DNA from: Acanthosepion esculentum
Lineage: Eukaryota; Mollusca; Cephalopoda; Sepiida; Sepiidae
Length of the DNA: 64,000 bases
Assembly: GCA_964036315.1 (NCBI GenBank)
Contig: OZ038517.1
Span: 22,880,162 to 22,944,161, forward strand
Reading direction: 5' to 3'
Made by a program: the position numbers and the translations under genes. This document shows positions 34,015-45,619 of this stretch, one piece after another (the first letter of the stretch is position 1; every line of letters starts with the position of its first letter). A model generated the notes under the pieces. The model was not told where the DNA came from. It saw only the letters and a program-made list of their open reading frames with translations, and searched no databases.

Positions 34015-34187
34015 AATAGTTGCCACATTATATTTTTAATTTTGTGCATGTTGGGTGTTTTTATTGAATGGATTTACTCTATAGTATTTCAAGATATTTT
34101 TGAGTAATTTTGGCAAATGTATCTGTTAAAATGTCAATGTTATTTTCATTTTTGCGTAATTTAGACAATAATTTATCCACTGTACCG
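34015..34187. mobile_element. MITE derived from the DD37D mariner
   Basis: Its left part (TATATTTTTAATTTTGTGCATG) and right part (TTACTCTATAGTATTTCAAG to TTTCATTTTTGCG) match the two ends of the mariner at 22300-23170, with the transposase interior missing. Confidence 0.7.
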
Positions 34188-35159
34188 TGTACATAAAAAG
34201 GTTAAATAAAAAAAAAAACAATTACCTTATTTGATATCTTAAAAGACACCTTTTTCTCCCTCACACAAAATATTTGTTGTAATAGTAACGGCCAGTTACT
34301 CATATCCGTGCACAACTGCTTGGGTATATAGCCAATCCCTATTGCAGATGCATGCTCAGGTACATTTGTATTTGGTCAACACCCACAGTGCTCACCTGTG
34401 ATTTATATGGCAAATATGCTGAGCAGATCTTAGTTATAGTTTCTGGGAGAAATCACATGATCTGGTATGATCAACAGTCAGAACAAAGAACAAACCCTCA
34501 GTCACAGATATTTTAGTTTCTTGAATCCATTATATATTGCATAAGAATAAATTTTTTTTTTTTTTTTTTTTTTTTTTGCGAATGAATATTGTAAAAGAAT
34601 TTTGGTGATAAATATGAAATGACTTCCCCAAATACAATTTGCATAAAGATGAATTGTAATTAACTTTCTTCTTAAAAATATTTTGTAGGACTTTTCTAAG
34701 TATAAAATATACAGGAACTTTATATAACAATTATACAGTTATATAACAATGATTTTTCCAGAAACAAATTTTATAAAAAGTAGGTGTCATAAATGTTTTC
34801 CTTAAAAATAGACTGAAAGACTTTTACAAGTATAAATCATACAAAAATAGACCATAAACTTATATTTTGTTATAAAGATCTATCCCCTTTCAGAACTGCA
34901 AAATCTTAGTTCGGTATTTTTAAACAGTTTCAGGTCAGCATGATAGGGTAATTGCCCATTCTTCCTTATGGCATGACACCACAATCGAGCACCAGCCATT
35001 TCTGTTGGGCCACCAAATTTAATCCAAGGCCTAACGACATGACCTACTTTAGATTCTCTCATAAAAAAAATGGGGGAGAAAATTATTGAAATAATTTTTG
35101 TAGATTAGCATTCTTTAGCCTTTTCTTAAATTGCAACACTCATTAGAATCTGTCTGTAT

Positions 35160-35305
35160 CTCTGAGAAGAGATATGGCATGTGGAACTAGAACCATCTAC
35201 CCCGGTAGACAAAATAAAGGGCACAGTTTGAAATTCCAATCATGTGAAACATTGTGAATATGGCAATGAAGATGAGGATAACAGTCCAAATAATGTAAAT
35301 AATTG
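35160..35305 (+). mobile_element. SINE body fragment, hammerhead region deleted
   Basis: GGCATGTGGAACTAGAACCA to AAATAATGTAAATAATTG; CTGAAGA and stem II are missing. Confidence 0.7.
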
Positions 35306-35309
35306 AAGT

Positions 35310-35855
35310 ACTCATTAGAATGTTAGACAATATCAATGACAAACTTCCTTTCAAATGTATGTAAATAAAACTGGCTCATTTGCCATAACTCTTCAAAGTC
35401 AGTGTTCAATTTTATATTGTATGTCTATTATGAACAGGACCCCCTTTTTAAATAGATAACTAATCAATATTTTTGGTTCTGAAAAGTGTCATAACCTAAA
35501 GAAGGTCTGAAGCTCAAAAAAATGATTCCCTTTTTTTTAACATGTGGACCAGTAAAGTAATGCCCACCAATCTTCCAAATGAAGAAAGTTTCCTTATTTT
35601 GAAACAGTTTTGCTTTTTGGCTTATCAACCCTTTGTGGGTTATTTAAACTTAAAACATATTTTTGAAATATACAAGATTAATTCCATCATGACTGAACTG
35701 GTCAAGTAAATGTTGTATACACAATTTTGGGAATAAATATAAATTACATAACATTTTTTTTATTCACATACAACTTGCATAAAGAAAAATTGTAATAAAC
35801 ATTTTCGTTAAAAATAGATTTTAGGATATTCAATACGGGGGGGGGATGGCAGAAG
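35310..35855. other. intron, no recognisable element
   Basis: AT-rich; no coding signal or repeat named. Confidence 0.5.
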
Positions 35856-35859
35856 ACGG

Positions 35860-36548
35860 AATAGAAGTGAATCAAAATATAAGTCTACCATTCGCCCTTG
35901 CATGGAGTATTGCTGCCATTTATGGTCTGGGGCCCCTGCGTGTTGCCTCAGGGTTCTTGATAAGATCCAGAGACAGATATGCAAAGTGATTGGCCCTGAT
36001 CTGTTATCTCGTCTGCAGTTGCTCTCTCACAGACGCGATGTTGCATTGCTCTGCCTTTTCTACAAGTACTTCCACGGTAATTGCTCCGAGGAGTTGCTTT
36101 CGCTTGTCCCTAGGCCTCATGAATTTAAACGTCCTATGAGGCTGGCATTCCATTCCCACCCCTTCACCGTTGAAACTGTTAGATGTAGACGTGTCTTCTA
36201 CTCCAATAGCTTCATGTCTCGCACAACTCGCCTATGAAACTCCCTTCCCTATTACTGTTTCCCTGACAAATACAATATCCAACGGTTTAAGTGTAGCATC
36301 AATCGTCATCTCCAGTTGCCTTGATCTATCCACTTCCCTTCTCCACTTCCTTTCATCTTTCATTCCTATCTGCTCTCGCTCTATATCTTCTGTAACCCCC
36401 CTGCCTTGATTGACCATCCGTCCTTCTCTTTCTCCACATCCCTTCCTTTACCACTCCTATCTGCTCTTCCTCCAACCCTTCTGTAACCCCATGCGTGATA
36501 GTGGCCTCCAGCCTTACTTGGGGTGATACGCTTAAAAAAAAAAAAAAA
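35860..36548 (+). mobile_element. 5'-truncated LINE with A-tail, relatively young
   Basis: Opens with STIRPCMEYCCHLWSGAPA, continues VLDKIQRQICKVIGPDLLSR, CLFYKYFHGNCSEELLSLVP and SRTTRLWNSLPYYCFPDKYN, the C-terminal end of a jockey/CR1-like reverse transcriptase. The 3' UTR ends GGGGTGATACGCTT followed by 15 A (36534-36548). The frame is open for over 110 codons, unlike the other copies, so it looks recent. Its tail stops 9 bp from the Mondo exon at 36558. Confidence 0.85.
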
Positions 36549-36557
36549 TTTTCTCAC

Positions 36558-36650
36558 TCTGAATTGGCTCCAATGTGTCCATATAGTCATCCAAATTTGG
36601 CTGGAGCTGTGTAAGAACTGGCTGAATAAGCTCAGCATAGCCTGTTTGAC
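36558..36650 (-). CDS. MLXIP: Mondo exon with LIQPVLTQLQPNLDDYMD block
   Basis: A 93-nt exon. Its first two bases complete the serine codon left by the previous exon, and its last base (A) begins the next codon. It encodes QTGYAELIQPVLTQLQPNL then DDYMDTLEPIQ. Vertebrate MLXIPL has a closely similar DMIQPDLTPLQPSLDDFMD segment directly after its SDTLF block, so both content and exon order support orthology. The donor is TTCAGA/GTGAGA, weak because the last exon base is A. Fifteen A residues of a plus-strand LINE tail end 9 bp beyond the exon edge, so the transcript carries a U-run just after the donor. Confidence 0.9.
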
Positions 36651-37274
36651 CTGTTAACAAAGAAACAATACATGCATAAACAAAGTTGTATAAAACATGA
36701 CAGAAGGAAATGTATGTAGCACAAGATGTTAGTCAGGTATAAGCCATAATAAAAATGACTCAAGATTTTTTAATATTTATTTCCATTTTTATAAATATTT
36801 CTTCATGTTCTTTCAATCTTTCAAAAAGAAAGATACATACACCCGTACATGTCTTTAAAACAGGATATAGAATCCTGACAAAGTTTTTAAGAAATTTCAC
36901 AAATGGAAAATGTTTCATTGAAAATAGATTTGATGTCGTGTCTCACCATTCTAGATTTCATCAGATCAAAAACAAAAGAACTATGTCTATATGCTTAAAT
37001 CATGAATCCTAGTACTTTTTCCCTATGCTGTCAGTTCTTGTGATTAAAGAAAAGTACTATGATTCATTATTTAAGCATCTACACAAATATACGTTTCTTT
37101 TAGTTTTTGGATCTGATGAAGCCTAGAATGGCCAAATGCATAATCAAATCTATTTTCAATTAAATGTTTTCCATTTCTTATATATAAAGAATCTGTCAAC
37201 ACAACAATACAATCAATATTTCTAATGTGAAAATATTATCTTCGAACAAAGTAATTGTATCCTTAAAGAAGGTT

Positions 37275-37739
37275 ACAAAGAGAGAAAGCTGGTATTGGAG
37301 TGAAAGGAACAGCAACACGGGCGTAGATGAAAGAAAGAGAGGTTTATTGTAAAAGAGAATACACTACTGAAAGACAGGGAATCGGTTAGCAGGCTAGTAA
37401 TTCCCACAGCAAGGATATTTACCTTACCCCCCCCCCCGTGTGGCCGTTTTTAATGCAGGATCAAAACCAAGCCCGTATACGCAAGCAAAAATTCTGCGTA
37501 GGCCCCATATATAACAGGGTCGGGTAGCTGTCTACCACCCCAGACAAGACTGCCCTTCGGCATAGCCTCGTCTGGGTTCCTCTCTGCCCGAAGGCAGAGA
37601 GTTTGACCAGCACATCTGGAGATAAATCTCCAACTAATTCCCGAAGCAAGTCTGCCAGGTAAATCCAGTGCTTACTATATATAACTACTGATATAGTCAG
37701 TCCACATAGGCGATAGGGAGTGTGGAACGTTCCATTACA
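37275..37739 (-). mobile_element. probable second solo LTR
   Basis: Read on the minus strand it starts TGTAATGGAACGTTCC and contains ACAATAAACC near its end, like the LTR at 21226-21506. GC-richer than its surroundings. The left boundary and target duplication could not be fixed. Confidence 0.5.
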
Positions 37740-37949
37740 ACAATAATTGACATAATTTTTCAGTTCAATATACAATAGCATTTCTAAATTCTTCTAGCTG
37801 ATAACATTTTGTTTGCTGTTTATAGATACTTTGTTTCAATAAATTAATTTTGTTTTCTGCCTTGAAAAAGTCCACATTGGACAAAATGTGTCAGCTAAAA
37901 CTACACAGGTTTCTAATTGTCTTTTTTCCTTTATACACGTATATGTATG

Positions 37950-38203
<254 letters not shown>

Positions 38204-38204
38204 T

Positions 38205-39114
38205 GGTGTCTCAAAAATGTATACACACTTTTACAGTATATAGCTCAAGTCAACTTGCCTTCTTTCCAGATTTATGTTATTATAATAATGTAAGAGGTAT
38301 AGTAGAGTATTAGATTGCGACCCAAAGTGAGGAATCGTAGACCTAAGTTCAAATTCCAGTCAAGTTCCTTAGATTCATTTATGTACTAATACCCTTAGGG
38401 AAGGTATCAATCCTTCTCTTCTCCCCGCAGCTGTGGGTAAATAACAGGACAGACATAGTTCTATAGCTTTGGGTGGCAACCAGTCTAGGAGAAGGAAAAC
38501 TGAATTCAAGCCAACCTGGAGAGGGTTGGGCTTCCTCAGGCTATCTTGCCCAAGACTCTCCACTTCTACTGCAGCTGCAGTACATGTGGTGCCCCTACAA
38601 CCTTGATGAGTTATAGAACTCATGATCATAATCATTGTTAATAATATCATCCAAAAGAAACTTCATCCTGAAATGCTAATGGAAGCATTAAAATACAGTT
38701 GAGGTTCAAAGGCAGTATCAAGGAGAATTTCATTCAGATCCACCCCCATAGCTTACAATCTCACAAATTAGAGATAAGTTTGAAGCTGGTGGTACTCTAC
38801 ATGATGTGCACAAGAACCATTCCGGAATACTACAGATATCAACAAGCCCTGTTAAGCAAGAAAAGTTGATAGAAAGTTTTTGCAGAAATCCAAGAAACTT
38901 ATCCAAATGTTGATTGCTTCTTGTGAGTCCACTGTGTCCATAATGTCTGGATCATAATGGCCATCAAGTTGAAAAAATGCAATGACAAAGTCTTAAGAGA
39001 ATGCATTTATAATGTCTTCATATACATTATTTAAATTAGATGTAGTTGGTTCTAGTTTCTTGAATTATTACTCTAGAAAGCTTCATAATGTACATACATT
39101 TTTGAGAGACCCTA
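38205..39114. mobile_element. decayed mariner-type element with TIRs, split by a SINE
   Basis: Left end GGTGTCTCAAAAATGTATAC and right end GTACATACATTTTTGAGAGA are inverted matches. The interior has a plus-strand relic KFEAGGTLHDVHKN with STSPVKQEKLIESFCRNPRN, like the DNA-binding N-terminus of a mariner-type transposase. A SINE is inserted at about 38308-38640. Confidence 0.7.
38308..38640 (+). mobile_element. SINE insertion inside the mariner relic
   Basis: Shares with 50921-51110 and 42505-42700 the order AAATTCCAGTCAAGTTCC, AGGGAAGGTATCAATCC, CAGCTGTGGGTAAATA and GGTGGCAACCAGTCTAGGAG. B-box-like AAGTTCAAATTCC near its start suggests a tRNA-derived head. Confidence 0.7.
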
Positions 39115-39119
39115 CATGT

Positions 39120-39690
39120 GTGTGTGTACGCATATCTATATATATATAGATGACTTGAACATTTAGGTCATCTGAAGATTGCATTGTGTTAAACTCAAGT
39201 CGCAAATAGAGCCATCCTTTCATAGAATTTAACATTGGTAAGCATTTTTTGATCAGTCCAGGCAATCTTGGCTTTGAGCACTTTACTGAGTAGGTAAGTT
39301 TGCTTTCATGCTGTTGGCATAGAAATTACATTCTACATCTAGCCAGCTCAATTGTAGCTAGTCTAGTACTGTGCCTAAATTCATGAAGTCCAAGTACCAT
39401 AGTGAAGAGCTCATCTGAACAATTATCATGAAAGTATTTATAGAAAAGACACAGAGAGGCAATGTTACGTCAGTGGGAAAGTGACTGAGGCTAAACTACC
39501 AGATCAAGTCTGATAATATTGCTGATTCTTCTTTGGATGATGCATTTTCATTCTTAATTGATGTCTAGTTTATCTTTCATCTTATTACTGTTGCTTTTTA
39601 CTGCAATGCACAGATTATTTTACAAAATACAAATTATATATTAACTCAGCATCAGTCAGTTTCCCACCACCATTGCTTCTCTGTGCCTTT
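39120..39690. other. intron with faint LINE debris
   Basis: 39330-39560 resembles the minus-strand LINE module of 13900-14150 (CTAGTACTGTGCCTAAATTC). Otherwise nothing recognised. Confidence 0.4.
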
Positions 39691-40050
39691 TCTATAAATA
39701 TTTTCACGGTAATTTTGATGAACTTTCCTCTTTAATATCTAGATTTTATGAATTTAAGCACAGTACTTGATTGGTAGCAAGGTTTTCATCATTTTACAGT
39801 TGAAATGGCTATATGTAACTATAAGTTCTACGCTAACAGTTTCTTCTCCCACACTTCTTGACTGTGGAACTCTCTTCTGGTTTCTTTCTAGTTCACTTTG
39901 ATCTTCAAAAATTGAAAGGCAATATGAATCATTGTTAATTCTTTTATTTTTCTCTCTCCTTAATGTTTTTTCTTCATATTCTCTCACACTCAGTAACCAC
40001 CTTGCACCTTAGTGGCTTTATTGCCTTACTTGGGGTGAAATGATTAAATA
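39690..40050 (+). mobile_element. LINE 3' end, decayed (plus strand)
   Basis: Same module as 19390-19790, ending TACTTGGGGTGAAATGATTA plus an A-rich tail. Confidence 0.65.
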
Positions 40051-40394
40051 AAACCATTATGCAAGCAGCAGGAATTGAAAACAAAGAAACTATTTCTGAT
40101 GAAATTTGAATTTTCATTTTGTATCCTGGTTTGATAGAGACAGCACATTTATTGATTTAGCTACAGGCAGTAACAAGCAAGCAAAGTCCAAATCTAATTA
40201 TATAGCTACATCATTTATCAGTTTGTCAGTGTTGCAGCAATTAATCAGTTGATAATTGATATTTTAAAGACCATCTTTGTTTATGACATCACAGAAATTT
40301 TATCTATGCTGTAAGACTCATTAGACATAAAATGTATTTAAATAATATTCCAATAGTTTCCATTTTAATTTTTTTTTTTTTGCTAATCTTTTAG

Positions 40395-40620
40395 AATACT
40401 TACACTATTTGCATTATTCAAACTTATCCAAATCTTTATTTTCATATCCGTAATGTTTCGGTCGTTGTACACTCCAGCCTTCTTCAGGTGATATACTTTT
40501 GAATTTTGGACCAAAGCCCTTATTTCATCCAACAGGGTAGATTGTTCTAGTTCCACATGCCATGCCTTTTCTGGATATCTCAGTTTCAGTTATTTCCCTT
40601 TTAGTAACTCAACTGTATAA
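40395..40620 (-). mobile_element. SINE body fragment with hammerhead-like core
   Basis: Minus-strand CACCTGAAGAAGG with GAAAC at 40455-40459; body to ACATGCCATG. tRNA head missing. Confidence 0.65.
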
Positions 40621-41545
40621 ATTTTTGGGATTATAAACCTAATGTCTCAGTTATCATTTTTTGCCAGAGCTCATATTACAATTTGTTGTTATTGTTTTAC
40701 TCTAGCACTCTGTATTATATTGTATACATGTTTCACGACTGAAACATTGTGATTATGACAATAAAGAAGAGGATAACAGTCTGAACAGTGTAAATAGCTA
40801 TGTTTCTTCACCTCAGGAATATGGACTGACAATCCTTGAGAATTAAATCAAAAACAAAAGTGGTCTGTGAGAGGTCATCTGGTGCAACTAGGATTTGGTT
40901 TAGTAACTTTTCATCAACAAGAAACTATATACAAGTGTGCCTGAAAAACCATGTGTCCCATCAAAGAGTTATAATTTCATTTTTTCTCTCTCTCAAGGAT
41001 CAAAAATGTAATTACCAAAATATACAGTACTCTACCCAAATAATAAATCAGAAAATAACTATGGTTTGACTAATAGAATTAAGTACTTTATCCCAAGATT
41101 TCAGAAAGTTGAAAAATAGGTTAGTCTTGGAGAAAGTGAATAACAAAATGAGTGATATAATTATTGTACAGTATTAAAATCATTTCTCAGCAGTCATCTT
41201 GTTTGGCTAAGATTGTTTTGGACATTTTCTATTAACAGGAATCTTTGTATATCTGGGAATGAAAAAAAAAAACAGTCATACTAAGACAGCCAAAGAATAA
41301 CATAGAAAATTACCAAAAAGGTATAATTTATCAATTCCTTATCTGGATGTTTGGTGCTTATGGAACCCAACTATGCAAGCAAATGATTTACAATGTAAAG
41401 TCTGCAAATACGTATGTAAAAGATCTCAGCATTCTTTTCCAAAAGCTGAAGATGTATAAAAATTATGAAGAGCAGTACAAACCCACCACAATAACTGATT
41501 GTCCAACATTGAATATAAAGACTCCAAAAACACACCACTGTTGTC

Positions 41546-41632
41546 CTTTGAGATGGTGGTGCAGTGGATAGAGGAGTTGATTAAATATGTGTTACTGTGG
41601 ACCTGAGTTCAATCCCTGGATCAGGTAATGAC
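41546..41632 (+). mobile_element. tRNA-like SINE head
   Basis: A box TGGTGCAGTGG and B box GAGTTCAATCCC about 40 bp apart in TGGATAGAGGAGTTGATT context. The next element (pogo-like MITE) starts 8 bp later. Confidence 0.6.
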
Positions 41633-41639
41633 AATAATA

Positions 41640-41822
41640 CAGTGTAACCCGGATATAAGAGAGTCGTCAGGACCGGATAAGTCTCTTATATCCAGGTTTC
41701 TCTTATATCCAGGTTTGGTTTATTTTGTTTAGGTAAGTAAGGCTCTAATTTGGGACCAGAGAAAATATCTCTTATATCCGGGTTTCTCTTATATCTGGGT
41801 CTCTTATATCCGGGTTACACTG
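41640..41822. mobile_element. pogo-like MITE, 183 bp, TA target duplication
   Basis: Ends CAGTGTAACCCGGATATAAG and CTTATATCCGGGTTACACTG are perfect 20-bp inverted repeats flanked by TA (41638-41639, 41823-41824). The interior repeats TCTCTTATATCC several times in both orientations. Confidence 0.9.
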
Positions 41823-42504
41823 TAATAGACAAAAAAAAAACAACCAATGAATATCCTATATTAGCCCAAGCAATGGATAACTGATAATGGCCAAAAGGTA
41901 CTCGACAGAAACAATGTATCTATAATGACATTTATAACAATGAAGATGTTCAGCAATAGTTCAAATTATAGTGAATATGCAGCTGAAAACATGTTTTTTT
42001 GGCTGGATTACACATGCCTCATATTTTTTTTTAAATCTTGAGAAGGCTCTTTTGGACAAAGCCATTGCTGAAATAAACCAGCTGCATTGATTCTGAAAAG
42101 TTTAAGAAACAGTACAAGGCATTTAAATGCCATTTCCACCAGTTTTGTCTCTCTTGATTACTTGTCAATACAAAAATAGTCTCAGCTTAAGTTTTGTTTT
42201 GTTTTCTTTCTTGAACTCACTCCAATTCAGCTGAATGCATCTTAAAATTAATAAAAATCATTTTCATTGTTAAAATGAACATCTTGTCTTATTTTTTAGC
42301 TGCTTCTATGCACTGCTTTTGTAGGTTATATGAGAACGAATTGATCCACTGAAGTTTCTAAAATCAACAGTTAAATAACAGTAAATGTGCTTCTAAAATC
42401 CACAGACTTAAGGCCATATCACATTGAAACACCAGTTCTTATATGATCACCAAAGTAAAGCAACATCAAGCTTGGTCAGTACCTAGATTGGCGACTGCTT
42501 GGGA

Positions 42505-42700
42505 ATACCAGATTCTGTAAGATTGGATGTGCAGGTGGTGTAATGTATAACAGATCAGAATTGGAAATCGGACAGCAGAGTTCCAATTCCATTCAGGTTC
42601 ATTATATTCATTTACATGCAAATACGCTTGAGAAAGGTATGAATCCATCTCTTTATCTCCCAGCTATGGGTTAATTAGTAAGACTTGTATCAGTAATATC
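42505..42700 (+). mobile_element. SINE copy (38308 family)
   Basis: GGTGGTGTAATGTATAACAG head, GAGTTCCAATTCC B-box relic, then AGAAAGGTATGAATCC and CCAGCTATGGGTTAA. Confidence 0.6.
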
Positions 42701-42944
42701 ATTATTATCTCCAAAAAATTCTTACAGTCTAAAATATTTTCTGGTTTAGAAAAAAAAATAAAAACCTGCAAAAGACTGATACGCCATAAGAAACAACTCA
42801 ATCTAAAATCAACAACACAAATAGTGAGGTAAACATAACTCCACAACACAAATAGTGAAGTAAACATAACAGGTGACTTGTGTAAAACAACCACCATTTA
42901 ACCATGATAGCTCTGACCTGTGATCAGAAAACTGTAAATGGTCA

Positions 42945-43195
42945 AGAAAGGGTTTATCCATGACCCTTGAGGATGTGGGTAATCATGGCTCTCCACAATT
43001 TTCCATCTTTTGTAGCTCTTATGTTTGCCTTTTTAATAAGCCTCTCACTTCATTCTACCACTCATTTACACAAGCTTGTTAGGTAGGTTACTTGCTGTTT
43101 TCATCTCCCGTTTACTTTTAATGTCTTGTGAGTACAAGTTTTCTAAACCTTCTTTCCTCATTAGATGTCCCAGAAATATAATTTCTTTCTTATTC
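42945..43195 (-). mobile_element. LINE C-terminal remnant
   Basis: Antisense of GGTAATCATGGCTCTCCACA through TGTCTTGTGAGTACAAGTTT, the same terminal module as 31870 and 51930. Confidence 0.55.
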
Positions 43196-43260
43196 TAAGT
43201 GACCTTTTTATTACCATTTTTCCTTAAATTACATTGAATTAAATCAAAAGGAGAAAAAAT

Positions 43261-44299
43261 TTGGCAAACATGGAACTTTGTGCCTGCAAAAATCAGTGTG
43301 AAAAGGAGTTTTCCCCATGGCACCACTTTTATTTTAACTATCTTCACTCTTTGGCAATATTTGTAGTTTTGAAAGCAATTATTAAAATTGTAATAAAACC
43401 TAAACATGCGATGAAAGCGAATGTATACATGTTTTTTTTATTCTTGAGAATTTGCAACAAAAATATTAAACACTATTTATATATTAGATTGTTTATTTAC
43501 AAGATTAATTTTTATTTACAACATTCTAATAACTAATACAATTGTATTAAGACTAATTAAGATTAATTTTTATTTACAACATTCTAATAACTAATACAAT
43601 TGTATTAAGACTAATTAAGATTAATTTTTATTTACAACATTCTAATAACTAATACAATTGTATTAAGACTAATTAAGATTAATTTTTATTTACAACATTC
43701 TAATAACTAATACAATTTTATTAAGACTAATTAAAATTAATTTTTATTTACAACATTCTAATAACTAATACAATTTTATTAAGACTAATTAAGATTAATT
43801 TTTATTTACAACATTCTAATAACTAATACAATTTTATTAAGACTAATTAAGATTAATTTTTATTTACAACATTCTAATAACTAATACAATTGTATTAAGA
43901 CTAATTACTGAATGCAAAAGCAATATTTTTCATTTACTAATTTATATACAAATATGAAAACAATTTTTTAATCATAAATTTATAAACATTTACTAAATTA
44001 TTAAAATATATGAACATAAGGAAATCCTTATTATTTACCATTTTATAAAATTTGAATTGGTCATTTATCCCAATAAGCAATATAATGTGTTTATTATTTT
44101 GTTGTCAATTCTGATAAACAAAGAAAATGTATAAATTCACTTTTAATTGTTTAATTTTCATTCCAATTCTAAACATCATTTTTAAAACAATAAATATTGC
44201 CAAAGAGTGAAGGGAGTTATAATAAAAGTGGGTGTCATGGAAACAACCATCCTTTTGATGCTCCATTTTTTTGTGGGAATAAAAGTTTGTGTTTGCTAA
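43261..44299. mobile_element. TIR transposon, copy 1 (1039 bp), carrying an expanded minisatellite
   Basis: Ends TTGGCAAACATGG and GTTTGCTAA are inverted. The TIRs extend about 115 bp (CACCACTTTTATTTTAACT left; ATAATAAAAGTGGGTGTCAT right). No transposase. A second copy at 63255-63941 has the same TIRs and interior but only one minisatellite unit. Confidence 0.85.
43501..43907. repeat. 58-bp minisatellite, 7 copies, inside TIR element
   Basis: Unit AAGATTAATTTTTATTTACA, ACATTCTAATAACTAATACA, ATTGTATTAAGACTAATT. Copies differ at ATTGTATT/ATTTTATT. A single unit is at about 63440-63497 in the second element copy. Confidence 0.95.
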
Positions 44300-44838
44300 A
44301 AAATTAATTAGTTAGTGAGTATAGTCATTAAGCTTTAACATTCTGGAGGTGATTTTGTTTGCAAAGAAAGAAGTTTATCCTGCCACTGCAAGTGACGCTG
44401 ATGAATGAATGATAGTATGCTTGAATTTTACAGTTGTGTTGTCATATCCTGCTATGGCAACAGAAAATGACCATGACTGAAATTAAGTAGTGCAACAATG
44501 CAGTGGAATGGAAAGTAGTGAATAATGAAGAGTGTTAAAGGCTAAAATTAATAATTCCATGCATTTTGGATTCCTAGTTATGAATTATTTCAGAATGAGT
44601 TGAATAAGGTACTGAGGGGCATAATTCCTTTTATTTTGTTTTTAATGCTAGATAGATGGGCCATTCAACATCCAGAACAAGAAAGAAAAAAATCTTTCAA
44701 ATAAAACATACAAATACTTTAGCTTTTCTATCAAACACATCAGCAATAGCAAACAAGAGATAACTTCTGCTGAAATCCTGAAAGTAGCAGATACCCAAGC
44801 TAAAAAAGACAGAAAGAAATATGCCTGAAAGAACTTAC

Positions 44839-44995
44839 TCAGCTCGCGAGGGTTTGGAAATGGAAACGGTTGATTCAGAGAGAAAATGGTGTCAGAAAAT
44901 TCCATGTCTTCCATACTGAAGGGGAGATCTGCAGCTTCCTGGTTACCTGTCTTTCCCTGATAAGACCACTCAAACAGATCATTCGGGAAACTCCC
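44839..44995 (-). CDS. MLXIP: Mondo exon with SDTIF / FPFPNPREL block
   Basis: A 157-nt exon, phase 0 start (GGG AGT TTC after ACCAG), ending phase 1 at CTGA/GTAAGT. It encodes GSFPNDLFEWSYQ, then an acidic stretch (FSMEDMEFSDTIF), then SLNQPFPFPNPREL. Vertebrate MLXIP and MLXIPL have SDTLF followed by a proline/aromatic segment at the same place, just after the Mondo conserved region. This is the most diagnostic exon for the family. The acidic and phenylalanine-rich composition fits the glucose-responsive activation region, but that role is inferred from the family. Confidence 0.88.
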
Positions 44996-45067
44996 CTGGT
45001 AAAATAAAGAAAAATTCCAATAACAGCATATCTGGGCTTGTTTTCTTAAAGGAGAAAAGACTTGAAG

Positions 45068-45115
<48 letters not shown>

Positions 45116-45194
45116 ATGCAAAAATTTCAGATATAACTAAAATATTTCTGTAAGAGTACAACATGAATAAAGACAAAAGGAAAATTTATCTTAC

Positions 45195-45236
45195 CTGACG
45201 TATTTCATCCTCTGATAGACTTTTCCTTGATAATGT
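45195..45236 (-). CDS. MLXIP: Mondo microexon (42 nt)
   Basis: Predicted 42-nt exon encoding TLSRKSLSEDEIRQ, phase 0 at both ends, so skipping it would keep the frame. The acceptor is CTCCTCTGATAG after an (AT)n tract and the donor is CAG/GTAAG. It lies 199 bp upstream of the next exon. The basic and serine-rich peptide is what one expects just after the Mondo conserved region, where vertebrate proteins have a basic KKRL-like stretch. A perfect 13-bp inverted repeat pairs the acceptor with the middle of the exon, so the exon may be alternatively used. This is the least certain exon because it is so short. Confidence 0.6.
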
Positions 45237-45247
45237 CTATCAGAGGA
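45208..45247. other. perfect 13-bp stem-loop over microexon acceptor
   Basis: TCCTCTGATAGAC (45208-45220) and GTCTATCAGAGGA (45235-45247) are exact inverted copies with a 14-nt loop. On the transcript, the pyrimidine tract end and AG of the acceptor pair with the exon interior. Confidence 0.9.
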
Positions 45248-45285
45248 GATATATATATATATGTATATATATGTGTGTGTGTGTG

Positions 45286-45348
<63 letters not shown>

Positions 45349-45619
45349 CTTTTTTTTATATACAAATGCATCTCTATGATAAAGTTAAAATTTATAAATT
45401 CGAGACAATAAAAGACTAACAACAATAACTAATAATAAAATAGGACAATTGTAGCAATATACTGAAATAAGTCATGAGCAGAGAATTTGTTCTTATAACA
45501 GATTTTTCCCCTTTTTCTCTGTTCTGGATGATTTTCACTTTTTCATTGAAAGAAAGCACTTTAAAGATACTGTTTGGCACATGTGAATTGACGGCATCAC
45601 AATATTTGCACTTTGAAAC

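Larger units (their letters stand above)
45060..45345. repeat. (AT)n microsatellites flanking the microexon
   Basis: AT runs at 45070-45104 and 45250-45342 lie on each side of the microexon 45195-45236, in both adjoining introns. Confidence 0.9.
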
